Shown: positions 51,251-59,319 of the stretch, piece after piece | Position numbering within the stretch: the first letter of the stretch is position 1 | Layout of the letters: each line of letters opens with the position of its first letter | NCBI GenBank assembly: GCA_002484335.1 | Contig: DLJQ01000018.1 | Location: 155,751-219,750, forward strand | Length of the DNA: 64,000 nt | Direction: 5' to 3' | Origin: Flavobacteriales bacterium UBA7612 | Lineage (GTDB): Bacteria > Bacteroidota > Bacteroidia > Flavobacteriales > Weeksellaceae | Made by a program: the position numbers and the translations under genes | Notes under the pieces: generated by a model | What the model was told of the DNA's origin: nothing | The model's database searches: none | What the model saw: only the letters and a program-made list of their open reading frames with translations

Positions 51251-51271
51251 CATTTAATTAAAGCAAAAAAT

Positions 51272-51538
51272 ATGCTTAAAATGTATTTATATTTATTTAT
51301 TATAAATTTTATATCTTTTATACTTTTTGGAATAGATAAATATTTAGCAAAGAATAAAAAAAATAGAATTCCAGAAAACACATTATTTCTTTTTTCTTTA
51401 TTAGGAGGAAGTTTAGGATCTATTTTATCTATGATAATTTTTCATCATAAAACAAAAAAAACATCATTCAAGTTGAAGATGTTTTTTGTTCTATTAATTC
51501 AATTATTAATTGTTTATTGCTATTTTAATGAATTTTAA
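51272..51538 (+). CDS. DUF1294 small membrane protein
   Basis: 88 residues from ATG 51272 (ATG 51281 is also possible). Three hydrophobic helices, with FILFGIDKYLAKNKKNRIPENTLFLFSLLGGSLGSILSMIIFHHKTKKTSFK, the signature of the DUF1294 family (a D-K-x-x-A loop, an L-GG-x-G helix and an H-KT-K stretch). Function is unknown; some proteins join this domain to a cold-shock domain, but not here. It converges with the arfB gene with stops overlapping by 4 bases. Confidence 0.85.
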   Translation: MLKMYLYLFIINFISFILFGIDKYLAKNKKNRIPENTLFLFSLLGGSLGSILSMIIFHHKTKKTSFKLKMFFVLLIQLLIVYCYFNEF

Positions 51539-51927
51539 AATTTCATTCTACGATTTTCTTTTTTTTCTGCTTGTTGTTTCTTCTGATTTAATCTTTTCTG
51601 TTTAGAAGCTTTAGTTGGTTTAGTTTGCTTCCTTGCTTTCTGTACAAGTAGAGCTTTATCTACTAAATTTAATAGTTTATTTATAGCAGTCATCTTATTG
51701 TCTAATTGTGAACGAGATTCTTGAGAAGAAACTTGAAGATAACCTTCTGTATTAATTTTATTTTTTAGCTTCTCTAATATTAAATTCTTTTCTTCTTCAG
51801 AAAAAAAATGTGAACTAAGTACATTCCATTTTGCAGTAACCAACGTTTCTACTTTATTCACATTTTGCCCACCTGAACCACTGCTTCTTGCAGTTTTATA
51901 AATTACTTCTGAAGAAAAATTTTTCAT
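51535..51927 (-). CDS. arfB: Ribosome-rescue peptidyl-tRNA hydrolase ArfB (YaeJ)
   Basis: Releases stalled peptides from ribosomes without a stop codon. 130 residues: an N-terminal RF-1-like domain with catalytic GGQ in SSGSGGQNVNKVETLV (about 16-31) and a basic C-terminal tail (KQTKPTKASKQKRLNQKKQQAEKK) that enters the mRNA channel. Length and tail distinguish it from release factors. The start codon directly follows the stop of the MFS transporter gene, so it is likely translated from the same transcript. Confidence 0.93.
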   Translation of the reverse strand: MKNFSSEVIYKTARSSGSGGQNVNKVETLVTAKWNVLSSHFFSEEEKNLILEKLKNKINTEGYLQVSSQESRSQLDNKMTAINKLLNLVDKALLVQKARKQTKPTKASKQKRLNQKKQQAEKKENRRMKF

Positions 51928-53109
51928 TTATTTTTGATTTTTTGTGAAAATTACATGAGATACAAAACACAGAATTGTAAAGACAACTCCAACAGCAATA
52001 ACGCCATTCCATTGAAATTTTTCCCAAGCACTTGCTGCTATATATGTTCCTAAAGAACCACCAATAAAATAACTAGTCATATAAACTGTATTTAATCTAT
52101 TTGTTGCTGTCGGATTTAACGCAAATATTTGTGTTTGATTACAAACGTGCATAGATTGTAATCCCAAATCAATTAAAATAACTCCTATTATCAATCCCCA
52201 ATATGTGAATCCGAATTGATAAAAGAAACCCCATGCAAATAACATGATAATAATTGAGTAAAATATTATTCTCTTTAGTGATAAATATTTATTTACTTTC
52301 CCTACTAATGCAGCTGCCAGAGCTCCTACAGCTCCTATTAAACCAAATGCTCCTGCAATTCCACTTCCCGCATGAAATGGAGCTTGTTCTAAATGAAAAA
52401 CTAAAGTAGTCCAAAATGCACTAAATGCAGCAAAACCTGTTGCTCCTCTAAATGCAGCTAATCTTAGTACAGGTTCATTTTTTATAAGTTGAGTTATAGA
52501 TTTCATTAAACCAGAATATGAACCTTTGTAATTAGGTTGTATTTCTGGTAAAAAAATGTAAATTAATATCCAAAGAATAAACATAATGACCGAACCAATT
52601 AAATAAACTGCTCGCCAACCTAAATATTCACCTATAAAACCACTTAATACACGAGATAGTAAAATTCCTACTAATAAACCACTCATAACCATTCCTATTG
52701 CTTGAGATTTTTTAGCAGGATCTGCCAATTCTGAAGCCATTGGAACAAAAATTTGAGGTACTACAGAAGTGAAACCTATTAAAAAACTAAGAGGAAATAA
52801 CCAAATTAAGGATGGTGAAAAATACATTCCTAATAATGATAAAATTATAAAAATAAAATCTATAAGAATTAATTTTTTCCTCTTTAATAAGTCTCCTAAA
52901 GGGATGATGAATAACAAACCAAAAGCATAACCTATTTGTGTTAACATAGCAATTGTTGATACTTTACTTTCAGGAACTTTAAATTCTTTAGAAATTAAAG
53001 ATAATAATGGTTGATTGTAGTAATTATTTGCAACAACTAATCCACTACCAATTATCATTATCCATAAAATGATAGGTGTTAGTTTAGGTTTTGTTATATT
53101 ATTTTCCAT
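51928..53109 (-). CDS. Major facilitator superfamily transporter
   Basis: Inner-membrane secondary transporter, 393 residues with 12 hydrophobic helices. The N-terminal YYNQPLL in helix 1 and the loop-2 GDLLKRKKLILIDF pattern fit an uncharacterised MFS group of drug or metabolite exporters. The later helices are Gly-rich (GIAGAFGLIGAVGALAAALVG). Substrate unknown. It follows the aldo/keto reductase gene by 8 bases, and arfB follows it directly. Confidence 0.88.
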   Translation of the reverse strand: MENNITKPKLTPIILWIMIIGSGLVVANNYYNQPLLSLISKEFKVPESKVSTIAMLTQIGYAFGLLFIIPLGDLLKRKKLILIDFIFIILSLLGMYFSPSLIWLFPLSFLIGFTSVVPQIFVPMASELADPAKKSQAIGMVMSGLLVGILLSRVLSGFIGEYLGWRAVYLIGSVIMFILWILIYIFLPEIQPNYKGSYSGLMKSITQLIKNEPVLRLAAFRGATGFAAFSAFWTTLVFHLEQAPFHAGSGIAGAFGLIGAVGALAAALVGKVNKYLSLKRIIFYSIIIMLFAWGFFYQFGFTYWGLIIGVILIDLGLQSMHVCNQTQIFALNPTATNRLNTVYMTSYFIGGSLGTYIAASAWEKFQWNGVIAVGVVFTILCFVSHVIFTKNQK

Positions 53110-53117
53110 TTATTATA

Positions 53118-54071
53118 TTAATAAGTACTAGCTTCGTTTAAAATTGCTAAATCTTCTTCAGATAAATTTAATTGAACAGCATCAATAAAAGAATCAATAT
53201 GATTTTCTTTTGTTGCACTTGCAATTGGTGCTACTACTGTTTGTTGCTTTAATAGCCAAGCTAATGAAATAGCAGAATAAGAAACATTGTACTTTAAAGA
53301 TAATTGAGATAAAGCATCCAAAATTTTAAATCCTTTTTCATTTAGGTATTTTTTTACTTTATCTTTTCTTGCACTATTCTCTAAATCTTCTTCTGATTTA
53401 TATTTTCCAGATAAAAATCCACTTGCTAAACTATAATATGGAATTACAGCTAAATTATATTTTTCTGCTACTGGACGTAAAAATTCTTCAAAATGCTGTC
53501 TATCATATAAATTATATTCTGGTTGTAGAGTTTTGTATGCAGGCAAATTAAACAAAGATGATTTATCCAAAGAACAAATTAATCTTTCTGAAGAAAAATT
53601 AGAAGCTCCAATAAACCTTACTTTACCTTCTTTTATAATTTGATTATATGCTGATAATGTTTCCTCTACAGGTGTTTTTGTATCGTCATAATGTGTTTGA
53701 TATAGATCGATGTAATCTGTTTGTAAACGGATCAAAGATTCATCTATTTCTTTTAAAATATGTGCTTTTGTAGTATTAGGTTTATCTTGTACAAGATTTC
53801 TACCTCCTACTTTTGTTGCTAGAACTATTTTATCTCTTAAATTTCTTTCTTTTAACCATTTTCCAATAATTTTTTCTGACTCAGTTCCTACATTTCCAGA
53901 AACCCAATGAGAATAATTATTTGACGTATCAATTGTATTGAAACCTCTATCAATAAAAATATCTAAAATTCTAAATGATTCTTCTTCATTTAATGTCCAA
54001 CCAAAAACATTTCCTCCGAAAATAATTGGTGCTATCTGTAAATCCGTATTTCCTAATTGTACATTTTCCAT
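53118..54071 (-). CDS. Aldo/keto reductase
   Basis: NADPH-dependent oxidoreductase of the AKR superfamily, 317 residues, (beta/alpha)8 barrel. Visible catalytic set: Asp/Tyr in IDTSNNYSHWVSG, Lys in IVLATKVGG, His in DLYQTHYDD; cofactor stretch GASNFSSERL and late ISLAWLLKQQTVVAPIASA. Resembles the YajO/Tas-like group of unknown substrate. Start of an operon with an MFS gene and arfB. A terminator for the upstream copZ gene lies just upstream (54086). Confidence 0.9.
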   Translation of the reverse strand: MENVQLGNTDLQIAPIIFGGNVFGWTLNEEESFRILDIFIDRGFNTIDTSNNYSHWVSGNVGTESEKIIGKWLKERNLRDKIVLATKVGGRNLVQDKPNTTKAHILKEIDESLIRLQTDYIDLYQTHYDDTKTPVEETLSAYNQIIKEGKVRFIGASNFSSERLICSLDKSSLFNLPAYKTLQPEYNLYDRQHFEEFLRPVAEKYNLAVIPYYSLASGFLSGKYKSEEDLENSARKDKVKKYLNEKGFKILDALSQLSLKYNVSYSAISLAWLLKQQTVVAPIASATKENHIDSFIDAVQLNLSEEDLAILNEASTY

Positions 54072-54085
54072 GATGTAAATATAAA

Positions 54086-54112
54086 AAAAGCTACTTTTCT
54101 AGTAGCTTTTTA
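54086..54112 (-). terminator. Terminator of the CopZ-like gene
   Basis: AAAAGCTACT (54086-54095) and AGTAGCTTTT (54101-54110), loop TTTCT. It is 44 bases after the CopZ-like stop and 15 bases before the aldo/keto reductase start. Confidence 0.8.
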
Positions 54113-54155
54113 TTCTAATAAGTTATTACTAAATTTACTGTAGATTTAAAAATTG

Positions 54156-54371
54156 TTATTCTATAGGTTCTATTTCAAAACCAACTTCTTCTATTGTATC
54201 AATAATTTTTTCATCAGAAAGTTTTGTTTTTATAGTTAATATCTTATTCTCATTTGTTGTATCAACTTGCCAGGAGTCAGTATTTTCAAGTTTATCTAAA
54301 AAAGGTTTTACTTTACTAACACAACCACTACAATTTATATTTGTTTTAAATTTTAATTCTTTTGTTTCCAT
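54156..54371 (-). CDS. copZ: CopZ-like heavy-metal-associated (HMA) domain protein
   Basis: A 71-residue single HMA domain with the metal-binding INCSGCVSK (Cys14 and Cys17) at the usual place, and the beta-alpha-beta pattern ending in VGFEIEPIE. Such proteins carry Cu+ to copper ATPases or to regulators. copA lies 18 kb away, not in one operon. The symbol is by family; iron or zinc binding is possible. Single gene. Confidence 0.85.
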   Translation of the reverse strand: METKELKFKTNINCSGCVSKVKPFLDKLENTDSWQVDTTNENKILTIKTKLSDEKIIDTIEEVGFEIEPIE

Positions 54372-54513
54372 AATAAATTTGATTTTTGGTTAGGTAAATT
54401 TCTGAAATAACCTATTATAAAACCTTATACAATTCTAATAAATACTTACATTATTTATAGATTTTCAATTAGTTTTACAAAACAAACAAAATATATAACT
54501 TCAATACTTAGAT

Positions 54514-55833
54514 ATGAGTCTAAAGAAAAATCAAAAAATTATCTTGGCCATCAATGAGAAACCAAAATTAGGACAAGGTGTTTTACTTAGTATACAACAC
54601 CTTTTTGCTATGTTTGGCGCAACTGTTCTTGTTCCTTCACTAACAGGCATGAGTCCATCTATCGCGCTTATATCAAGCGGAATTGGAACATTGGTTTTTA
54701 TATTGATTACAAAAGGTAAAGTTCCATCTTATTTAGGTTCATCATTTGCTTTTATTAATCCTATTATTGTTATGAAAGCTATGGAAGCAAAACCTGATAG
54801 TGGTGTAGTTTTTGGAAGTTTCTTAGTTGGAAGTTTTTTGGTCGGAGTTACTTATTCTTTAGTTGCTTTATTAATTGCAAAAGCCGGTACTAAATGGCTT
54901 ATGAAATTACTTCCTCCCATTGTTGTTGGACCTGTAATTATGGTTATAGGATTAGGACTTGCTTCTACTGCAATAAAAATGGTTATGAATAACCCTACGG
55001 GAAATTATGATTTAACATATGTTACAATTGGTTTTGTTACTTTAATCATTACAATTATCACTGCTATATTTAGTCGTGGTTTTTTGAGTGTAATTCCTGT
55101 ACTAGTTGGTATTATTGGTGGGTATTTATTTTCTATAATTATGGGGGTTGTTGATTTAGATCCTGTATTAAATGCAAAATGGTTTTTGATTCCTGAATTT
55201 ACTCTTCCATTTATAGACTATACTCCTTCACTATCATGGTATGTGATATTTCTTATGATTCCTGTTACTATAGTTCCTATCGCGGAACATATTGGTCATC
55301 AATTAGTTTTGAGTAAAGTTGTAGAAAAAGATTTAATAGAAGATCCTGGTTTAGATCGTTCTATGCTTGGAGATGGTGTTGCTACAATGATTGCTGCGTG
55401 TTTAGGTGGTCCTCCAAGTACAACATATGGAGAAAATATTGGAGTTCTAGCTATTACAAGGGCTTTTAGTATTTATGTATTTATTGGTGCAGCATGTTTC
55501 GCTATTTTATTTGGTTTTTGTGGAAAAATTTCAGCTCTATTAACAACTATACCAACTCCAGTAATGGGTGGAGTATCTATCTTATTATTTGGAATCATTG
55601 CATCAAGTGGTTTAAGAATGTTAATCGAAAATAAAGTAGATTTTAAAATAAAACGAAATCTTATTATTTCATCTGTTATTTTAATAATAGGGATTGGTGG
55701 AGCAGCAATTCATATTGGTGACTTATTTTCTTTAGAAGGAATGGCATTAGCTTCAATCATAGGTGTTATTCTAAACTTAATTCTTCCTGGGAGAGAGTTT
55801 GTTTCATTTAAAGAAATGTTTGATGAAGATTAA
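54514..55833 (+). CDS. uraA: Uracil/xanthine permease (NCS2 family, UraA-like)
   Basis: Proton-coupled nucleobase importer in the inner membrane. 439 residues with about 14 hydrophobic segments. The NCS2 signature regions are QHLFAMFGATVLVPSLTGM (first helix, QH motif), the central VPIAEHIGHQLVLSKV (Glu of the binding site), and CLGGPPSTTYGENIGVLAITR with second-repeat motifs. Close to UraA/PyrP by size. A RES/Xre toxin-antitoxin pair follows 64 bases downstream without an intervening terminator. Confidence 0.93.
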   Translation: MSLKKNQKIILAINEKPKLGQGVLLSIQHLFAMFGATVLVPSLTGMSPSIALISSGIGTLVFILITKGKVPSYLGSSFAFINPIIVMKAMEAKPDSGVVFGSFLVGSFLVGVTYSLVALLIAKAGTKWLMKLLPPIVVGPVIMVIGLGLASTAIKMVMNNPTGNYDLTYVTIGFVTLIITIITAIFSRGFLSVIPVLVGIIGGYLFSIIMGVVDLDPVLNAKWFLIPEFTLPFIDYTPSLSWYVIFLMIPVTIVPIAEHIGHQLVLSKVVEKDLIEDPGLDRSMLGDGVATMIAACLGGPPSTTYGENIGVLAITRAFSIYVFIGAACFAILFGFCGKISALLTTIPTPVMGGVSILLFGIIASSGLRMLIENKVDFKIKRNLIISSVILIIGIGGAAIHIGDLFSLEGMALASIIGVILNLILPGREFVSFKEMFDED

Positions 55834-55859
55834 ATATATTTATTTAAAATTTTATAAAG

Positions 55860-55873
55860 CAACAAAAATGTTG
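55860..55873. promoter_or_regulatory. Palindrome upstream of the Xre-RES operon
   Basis: CAACA and TGTTG around AAAA, followed by TATATTTAG (one mismatch from the -7 box). Located 25-38 bases before the antitoxin start, a likely autoregulatory operator site. Confidence 0.45.
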
Positions 55874-55897
55874 TATATTTAGAACAAAATTACTGCT

Positions 55898-56398
55898 ATG
55901 CCTACAGAAGTAAAAAATATACAACGCTTTAATACTAAACGAAGTATTAATAAAGCTCGTACAAAAGGAGCTTTAGATAAATCTTGGAAACTAGAATCTG
56001 ATAATAAAATTTATACTTGGAATAATAAGTTAGAACGTGTAAATATCATTAGAGAAGGTATTCCTTATCAATCTATTGAAGTCATTAGTGAACGTTTAAA
56101 TAAACCTGTAAAATCAATACTAAAAATAATTGGTGTTCCACAAACTACGTATAATAAAAAGAAAGTAGAACATTCGTTATTGGATAGTAGAGATAGTGAA
56201 TTAATTATATTAATTTCTGAATTAATAGATTACGGAACAGAAGTTTTTAACAATGAAATTGATAAATTTCAACGATGGTTATACAAATCTAATGTTTCAT
56301 TAGGTGGATCAACGCCAGAGAGTCTTTTAGATACTGTTACAGGAATTAATGAAGTAAAATACAGTCTTAATCGATTAGAATACGGAAACCTTGCTTAA
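55898..56398 (+). CDS. Xre/MbcA/ParS-type antitoxin (DUF2384)
   Basis: Antitoxin of a type II RES-Xre module. 166 residues: N-terminal part basic (QRFNTKRSINKARTKG), a middle helix-turn-helix-like region (IPYQSIEVISERLNKPVKSILKIIGVPQTTYNKKK), and a C-terminal DUF2384 region (FNNEIDKFQRWLYKSNVSLGGSTPESLLDTVTGINEVKYSLNRLEYG) that binds and blocks the RES toxin. The stop overlaps the toxin ATG by one base. The palindrome upstream fits autoregulation. Confidence 0.88.
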   Translation: MPTEVKNIQRFNTKRSINKARTKGALDKSWKLESDNKIYTWNNKLERVNIIREGIPYQSIEVISERLNKPVKSILKIIGVPQTTYNKKKVEHSLLDSRDSELIILISELIDYGTEVFNNEIDKFQRWLYKSNVSLGGSTPESLLDTVTGINEVKYSLNRLEYGNLA

Positions 56399-56874
56399 TG
56401 ATTGTATATAGGATTGAAAGAGAAAAATATCTAAAAGATACATTAAAAGGTATTGGTGCATCGCTTTCTCCTGGTTTCAGATGGAACAGCTTAAACACAA
56501 GATTAGTTTACACAGCAGATAGTAGAGCTCTTTCTACTTTAGAAGTTTCAGTCCATTTAGATTTGATTGAAGATTTACCAAATGATAGATATATGGTAGA
56601 AATAGAGATTCCTGATAATATTTTAATCTTAGAAGTTGCTCTAGAAGATTTACCTAAAAATTGGGATGCAAAACCACCTATTTTATCTACACAAACAATT
56701 GGTGACGATTTTGTTTTAGAAAATAATGCTGCAATTCTAAAAGTTCCAAGTAGTATAATCTCACAAGAGTATAATTATCTTATAAATCCTTTACACCATG
56801 ATATAAAACGAATAAAAGTAGCAAAAAAATATCCTTTCTTATTTGATCCTAGATTAAGTGCAAATAAAAAGTAA
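56398..56874 (+). CDS. RES-domain toxin (NAD+-depleting)
   Basis: Toxin partner of the preceding Xre antitoxin. 158 residues. Residues that name the domain: Arg28 in PGFRWNS, Glu49 in STLEVSVH, Ser in VPSSIISQEYN (about 118-119), plus Tyr in VYTADSRAL. RES toxins (for example Res of Pseudomonas and MbcT of Mycobacterium) destroy NAD+. The ATG shares its A with the antitoxin's last codon region (TAATG). Ends at a good terminator 56875-56909. Confidence 0.9.
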   Translation: MIVYRIEREKYLKDTLKGIGASLSPGFRWNSLNTRLVYTADSRALSTLEVSVHLDLIEDLPNDRYMVEIEIPDNILILEVALEDLPKNWDAKPPILSTQTIGDDFVLENNAAILKVPSSIISQEYNYLINPLHHDIKRIKVAKKYPFLFDPRLSANKK

Positions 56875-56909
56875 TTAGGCTTTGTTGAAAATAACAAAGC
56901 CTAAGTTTT
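56875..56909 (+). terminator. Terminator of the Xre-RES operon
   Basis: TTAGGCTTTGTT (56875-56886) and AACAAAGCCTAA (56893-56904), loop GAAAAT, then GTTTTT. Confidence 0.88.
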
Positions 56910-57011
56910 TATATTTATTTCAGACGTTTGAGCATGTTTTTAGTTATATCTTTTATTCGCTAATAAGTTTCTTAAAACAAATAACGCAAACAAAAAATCA
57001 ATAAAAAAATT

Positions 57012-57908
57012 CTACTTCAATTTAGAATTTAATAAAGGATCAGGAAGAGGAACATAGTCATCTTTATCTGTAGGAATAATAGGAAATTTATGATTAATCC
57101 AATCATTCTTAGCTTTTTCTATAACTTCTTTATCAGAACTTACAAAGTTCCAAAAAATAAAATGTTCTTCTGGTAATTTTTCTCCACCAAATATATAGAT
57201 TACTGAATTAGCTTTTACTTCAAATTGGCATAAAGTAGAATCTTCAGCAACTAGTAATTGTTTTGTTCCATAACTTGTATCACCATCTTTTATTTCACCT
57301 TCTAGAATATAAAGAGCACTCTCACCATATAAATCTTTCGTATTAGAAAAAGTAAAATCTTTTTTTGCTCTTATTTCAATTAAATATAAAGGAGAATAAA
57401 CAGGAACTTTAGATTTATAGCCAGCAAACTCACCAGCAATCAACTTAAAATCTGCATCATCAGTCGACCACTCTGGTAATTTATTAGATTCAACATGAAC
57501 AAAACTAGGTTCTGTGTGCTCTAACTCTTTTGGTAAAGCAATCCATATCTGCAATCCATGCAAAACCTTATCTGTTGTTCTTAAATATTCAGGTGTTCGC
57601 TCCGAATGTACTACTCCTTTACCAGCTGTCATCCAATTTACAGCTCCAGGTTTTATTTCTAATTCTGTACCTAAACTATCACGATGCATTATAGCTCCTT
57701 CAAATAAATATGTCAAAGTTGACAAACCAATATGCGGATGAGGGCCAACATCTAAATTCTGATAATCTTTTAATTTTGTAGGTCCCATATGATCAATAAA
57801 AACAAATGGTCCTACATGTCTTTTTTGCTTAAAAGGCAATAATCTTCCAACTAAAAAATTACCTATATTTGCCGCTTTTTCTTCTATTATTAATCCAACA
57901 TTAGACAT
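57012..57908 (-). CDS. Pirin-family bicupin protein
   Basis: 298-residue two-cupin protein, metal-binding in the N-terminal cupin (HPHIGLSTLTYLFEGAIMHRDSLG with His/His and late Glu/His of FVHVE-type). The N-terminal RRLPFKQKRHVGPFVFIDHMGP and the C-terminal EHFIFWNFVSSDKE are typical of pirins. Bacterial pirins include quercetinases and regulators; no assignment is possible here. A single gene. Confidence 0.9.
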   Translation of the reverse strand: MSNVGLIIEEKAANIGNFLVGRLLPFKQKRHVGPFVFIDHMGPTKLKDYQNLDVGPHPHIGLSTLTYLFEGAIMHRDSLGTELEIKPGAVNWMTAGKGVVHSERTPEYLRTTDKVLHGLQIWIALPKELEHTEPSFVHVESNKLPEWSTDDADFKLIAGEFAGYKSKVPVYSPLYLIEIRAKKDFTFSNTKDLYGESALYILEGEIKDGDTSYGTKQLLVAEDSTLCQFEVKANSVIYIFGGEKLPEEHFIFWNFVSSDKEVIEKAKNDWINHKFPIIPTDKDDYVPLPDPLLNSKLK

Positions 57909-58210
57909 TATTTTATTATTTAAGTATTTACTAAAAGTAAGAAATAAATGAAAGAATTAATATAAAATACTAAAAAAAAGCATAATACTAAAGGTAAAAT
58001 ATTTAGATGAAATTTAATTTTTTTATATAGCTAATCAATTATAAGCGAACATATATCCATTTAAACAAAATGCTTTAAAAAATATAAATAATTAAATAAT
58101 AAACTTTTATCCATTTTTAAGTATTTGTAAATATTTACAAATACTTAAAAATGGATAAAAGTACAGATCAAAATATAACTTAACATTTATACATTAATGT
58201 TATACTTTAA
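57909..58210. other. 302-base intergenic region with a 60-base palindrome
   Basis: Between the pirin start and the 3' end of the membrane-protein pair. It contains the perfect palindrome 58103-58162 and otherwise A/T-rich sequence without a plausible reading frame or second repeat. It must contain the pirin promoter on the minus strand; I see no exact -7 box near the start. Confidence 0.6.
58103..58162. repeat. Perfect 60-base palindrome
   Basis: Two 30-base arms with no spacer: the left arm begins ACTTTTATCCATTTTTAAG (58103 onward) and the right arm (58133-58162) is its exact reverse complement. It starts 48 bases after the stop of the membrane-protein gene at 58211 (minus strand). It may act as a terminator for that operon, or be a mobile-element trace or cruciform site. 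The arms have no direct flanking repeats that I can see. Confidence 0.8.
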
Positions 58211-58696
58211 TTAAGCTTTAAATTTCCTTTTAATTATAATTTTTCTTCTTTGCTTCTTAAAAATAATACGAATAAGACGATAACCATAGGTTACTTTTTT
58301 ATTTTTCGTAATAATAGGAAATGCCATTGTACACATTAAAGAAATACATGCAGTTGTTCCTAAAGCTCCACCATAACCAGTAAATAACTTACTTGTAAAA
58401 TGTAATAAAACAGAAAAAAGAATTGGTGAAAATAATAGAGAAAAATAACTAATATTAATTGTAGATGAAACCATTCCAATGAAAGTTCCTCCAATTACAT
58501 ACAAAGGAATATTTTGTGTATATAGAGTAGAAAAAATTGTAGGAAAAAAATGAAAAAATCCTCCTACGAATAATGCTATTAAAGCTGATGCTCTTACTGG
58601 TCCTTGCTTTAAATGAATATTTAAAACATAAGTAACTAATGTTGCTAATATTGATGAGGTTGTAAAAATTATAAACTCTACTAACATATCAACCAA
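58211..58696 (-). CDS. Hypothetical membrane protein, paralogue of its upstream neighbour
   Basis: 161 residues, about five hydrophobic helices, basic C-terminal tail (KKQRRKIIIKRKFKA). It shares motifs with the gene at 58689: TYVLN in the first part, (G)xFIGMxS in the middle, and LFTGYGGALGT late. The two are thus homologous and probably form a heterodimeric membrane complex. I do not recognise a family. The 8-base overlap with the upstream gene implies translational coupling. ATG 58687 is an alternative start. Confidence 0.75.
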   Translation of the reverse strand: MVDMLVEFIIFTTSSILATLVTYVLNIHLKQGPVRASALIALFVGGFFHFFPTIFSTLYTQNIPLYVIGGTFIGMVSSTINISYFSLLFSPILFSVLLHFTSKLFTGYGGALGTTACISLMCTMAFPIITKNKKVTYGYRLIRIIFKKQRRKIIIKRKFKA

Positions 58697-59249
58697 AAAT
58701 TAATTTAAACAATAGCATACTTAGTAATACACCAACGAAAGCTAATGTACCAAGCTTACCTCCTACACCAACAAAAAGAGATTTTGTTGCGAAAAATAAG
58801 ATTGCAGTTATAATACCTGCAGTCATAATCATAAAATAAACATATTTAAATTCTAATGAGGTCATTCCTATAAACGCACCACAATATATAGGTCCAGCTA
58901 GTTGTTTTAAATACTCTGATCTAGGATTTAATTTTGTCAAATAAGAACCTAAAGTTCCTACAATTCCTGCAGAAAAAACTCCTCCAAGAGCAAACTGATT
59001 GTTTAATATATAAGTTATTATAGCTGCAATAGGAATCCAAAAAACTAATGATTTTTTATCAAATGAGTATTCTTGATGATGTAAAGGAAATTTTTTATAA
59101 ACAACAAGTAAAAGAAGTAACATAATAACAATAATATATGGTACTGCATAATGTTTTATTCTTTCATTGAGTATTGCAAATAAAAATAAAAACTGTATAA
59201 CAAATATGATTAATATTGTTATAAATTTTATAATGCGCTTGTTAATCAA
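58689..59249 (-). CDS. Hypothetical membrane protein, paralogue of its downstream neighbour
   Basis: 186 residues with about six hydrophobic helices. Paired with the next gene: TYILNNQFALGG corresponds to TYVLNIHLKQGP, CGAFIGMTS to GGTFIGMVS, and LFVGVGGKLGT to LFTGYGGALGT. The N-terminus holds two additional helices absent from the partner. The Gly-rich GVGGKLGT helix and Pro/Gly-rich intramembrane loops look like a channel or transporter, but this is conjecture. It lies 70 bases after the Na+/H+ antiporter gene on the same strand. Confidence 0.75.
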   Translation of the reverse strand: MINKRIIKFITILIIFVIQFLFLFAILNERIKHYAVPYIIVIMLLLLLVVYKKFPLHHQEYSFDKKSLVFWIPIAAIITYILNNQFALGGVFSAGIVGTLGSYLTKLNPRSEYLKQLAGPIYCGAFIGMTSLEFKYVYFMIMTAGIITAILFFATKSLFVGVGGKLGTLAFVGVLLSMLLFKLIFG

Positions 59250-59319
59250 AACTGGCTATTTTATTTGCAAAATTAAAAATTTTAAACTTCAAATAAAATA
59301 TATTACAATAATACTTAAA

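Noticed and set aside
51248..51271. Upstream TTG start for the DUF1294 gene
   Set aside because: The TTG is the end of the -7 box TAGATTTG, so it would not be in the transcript; ATG 51272 is used instead.
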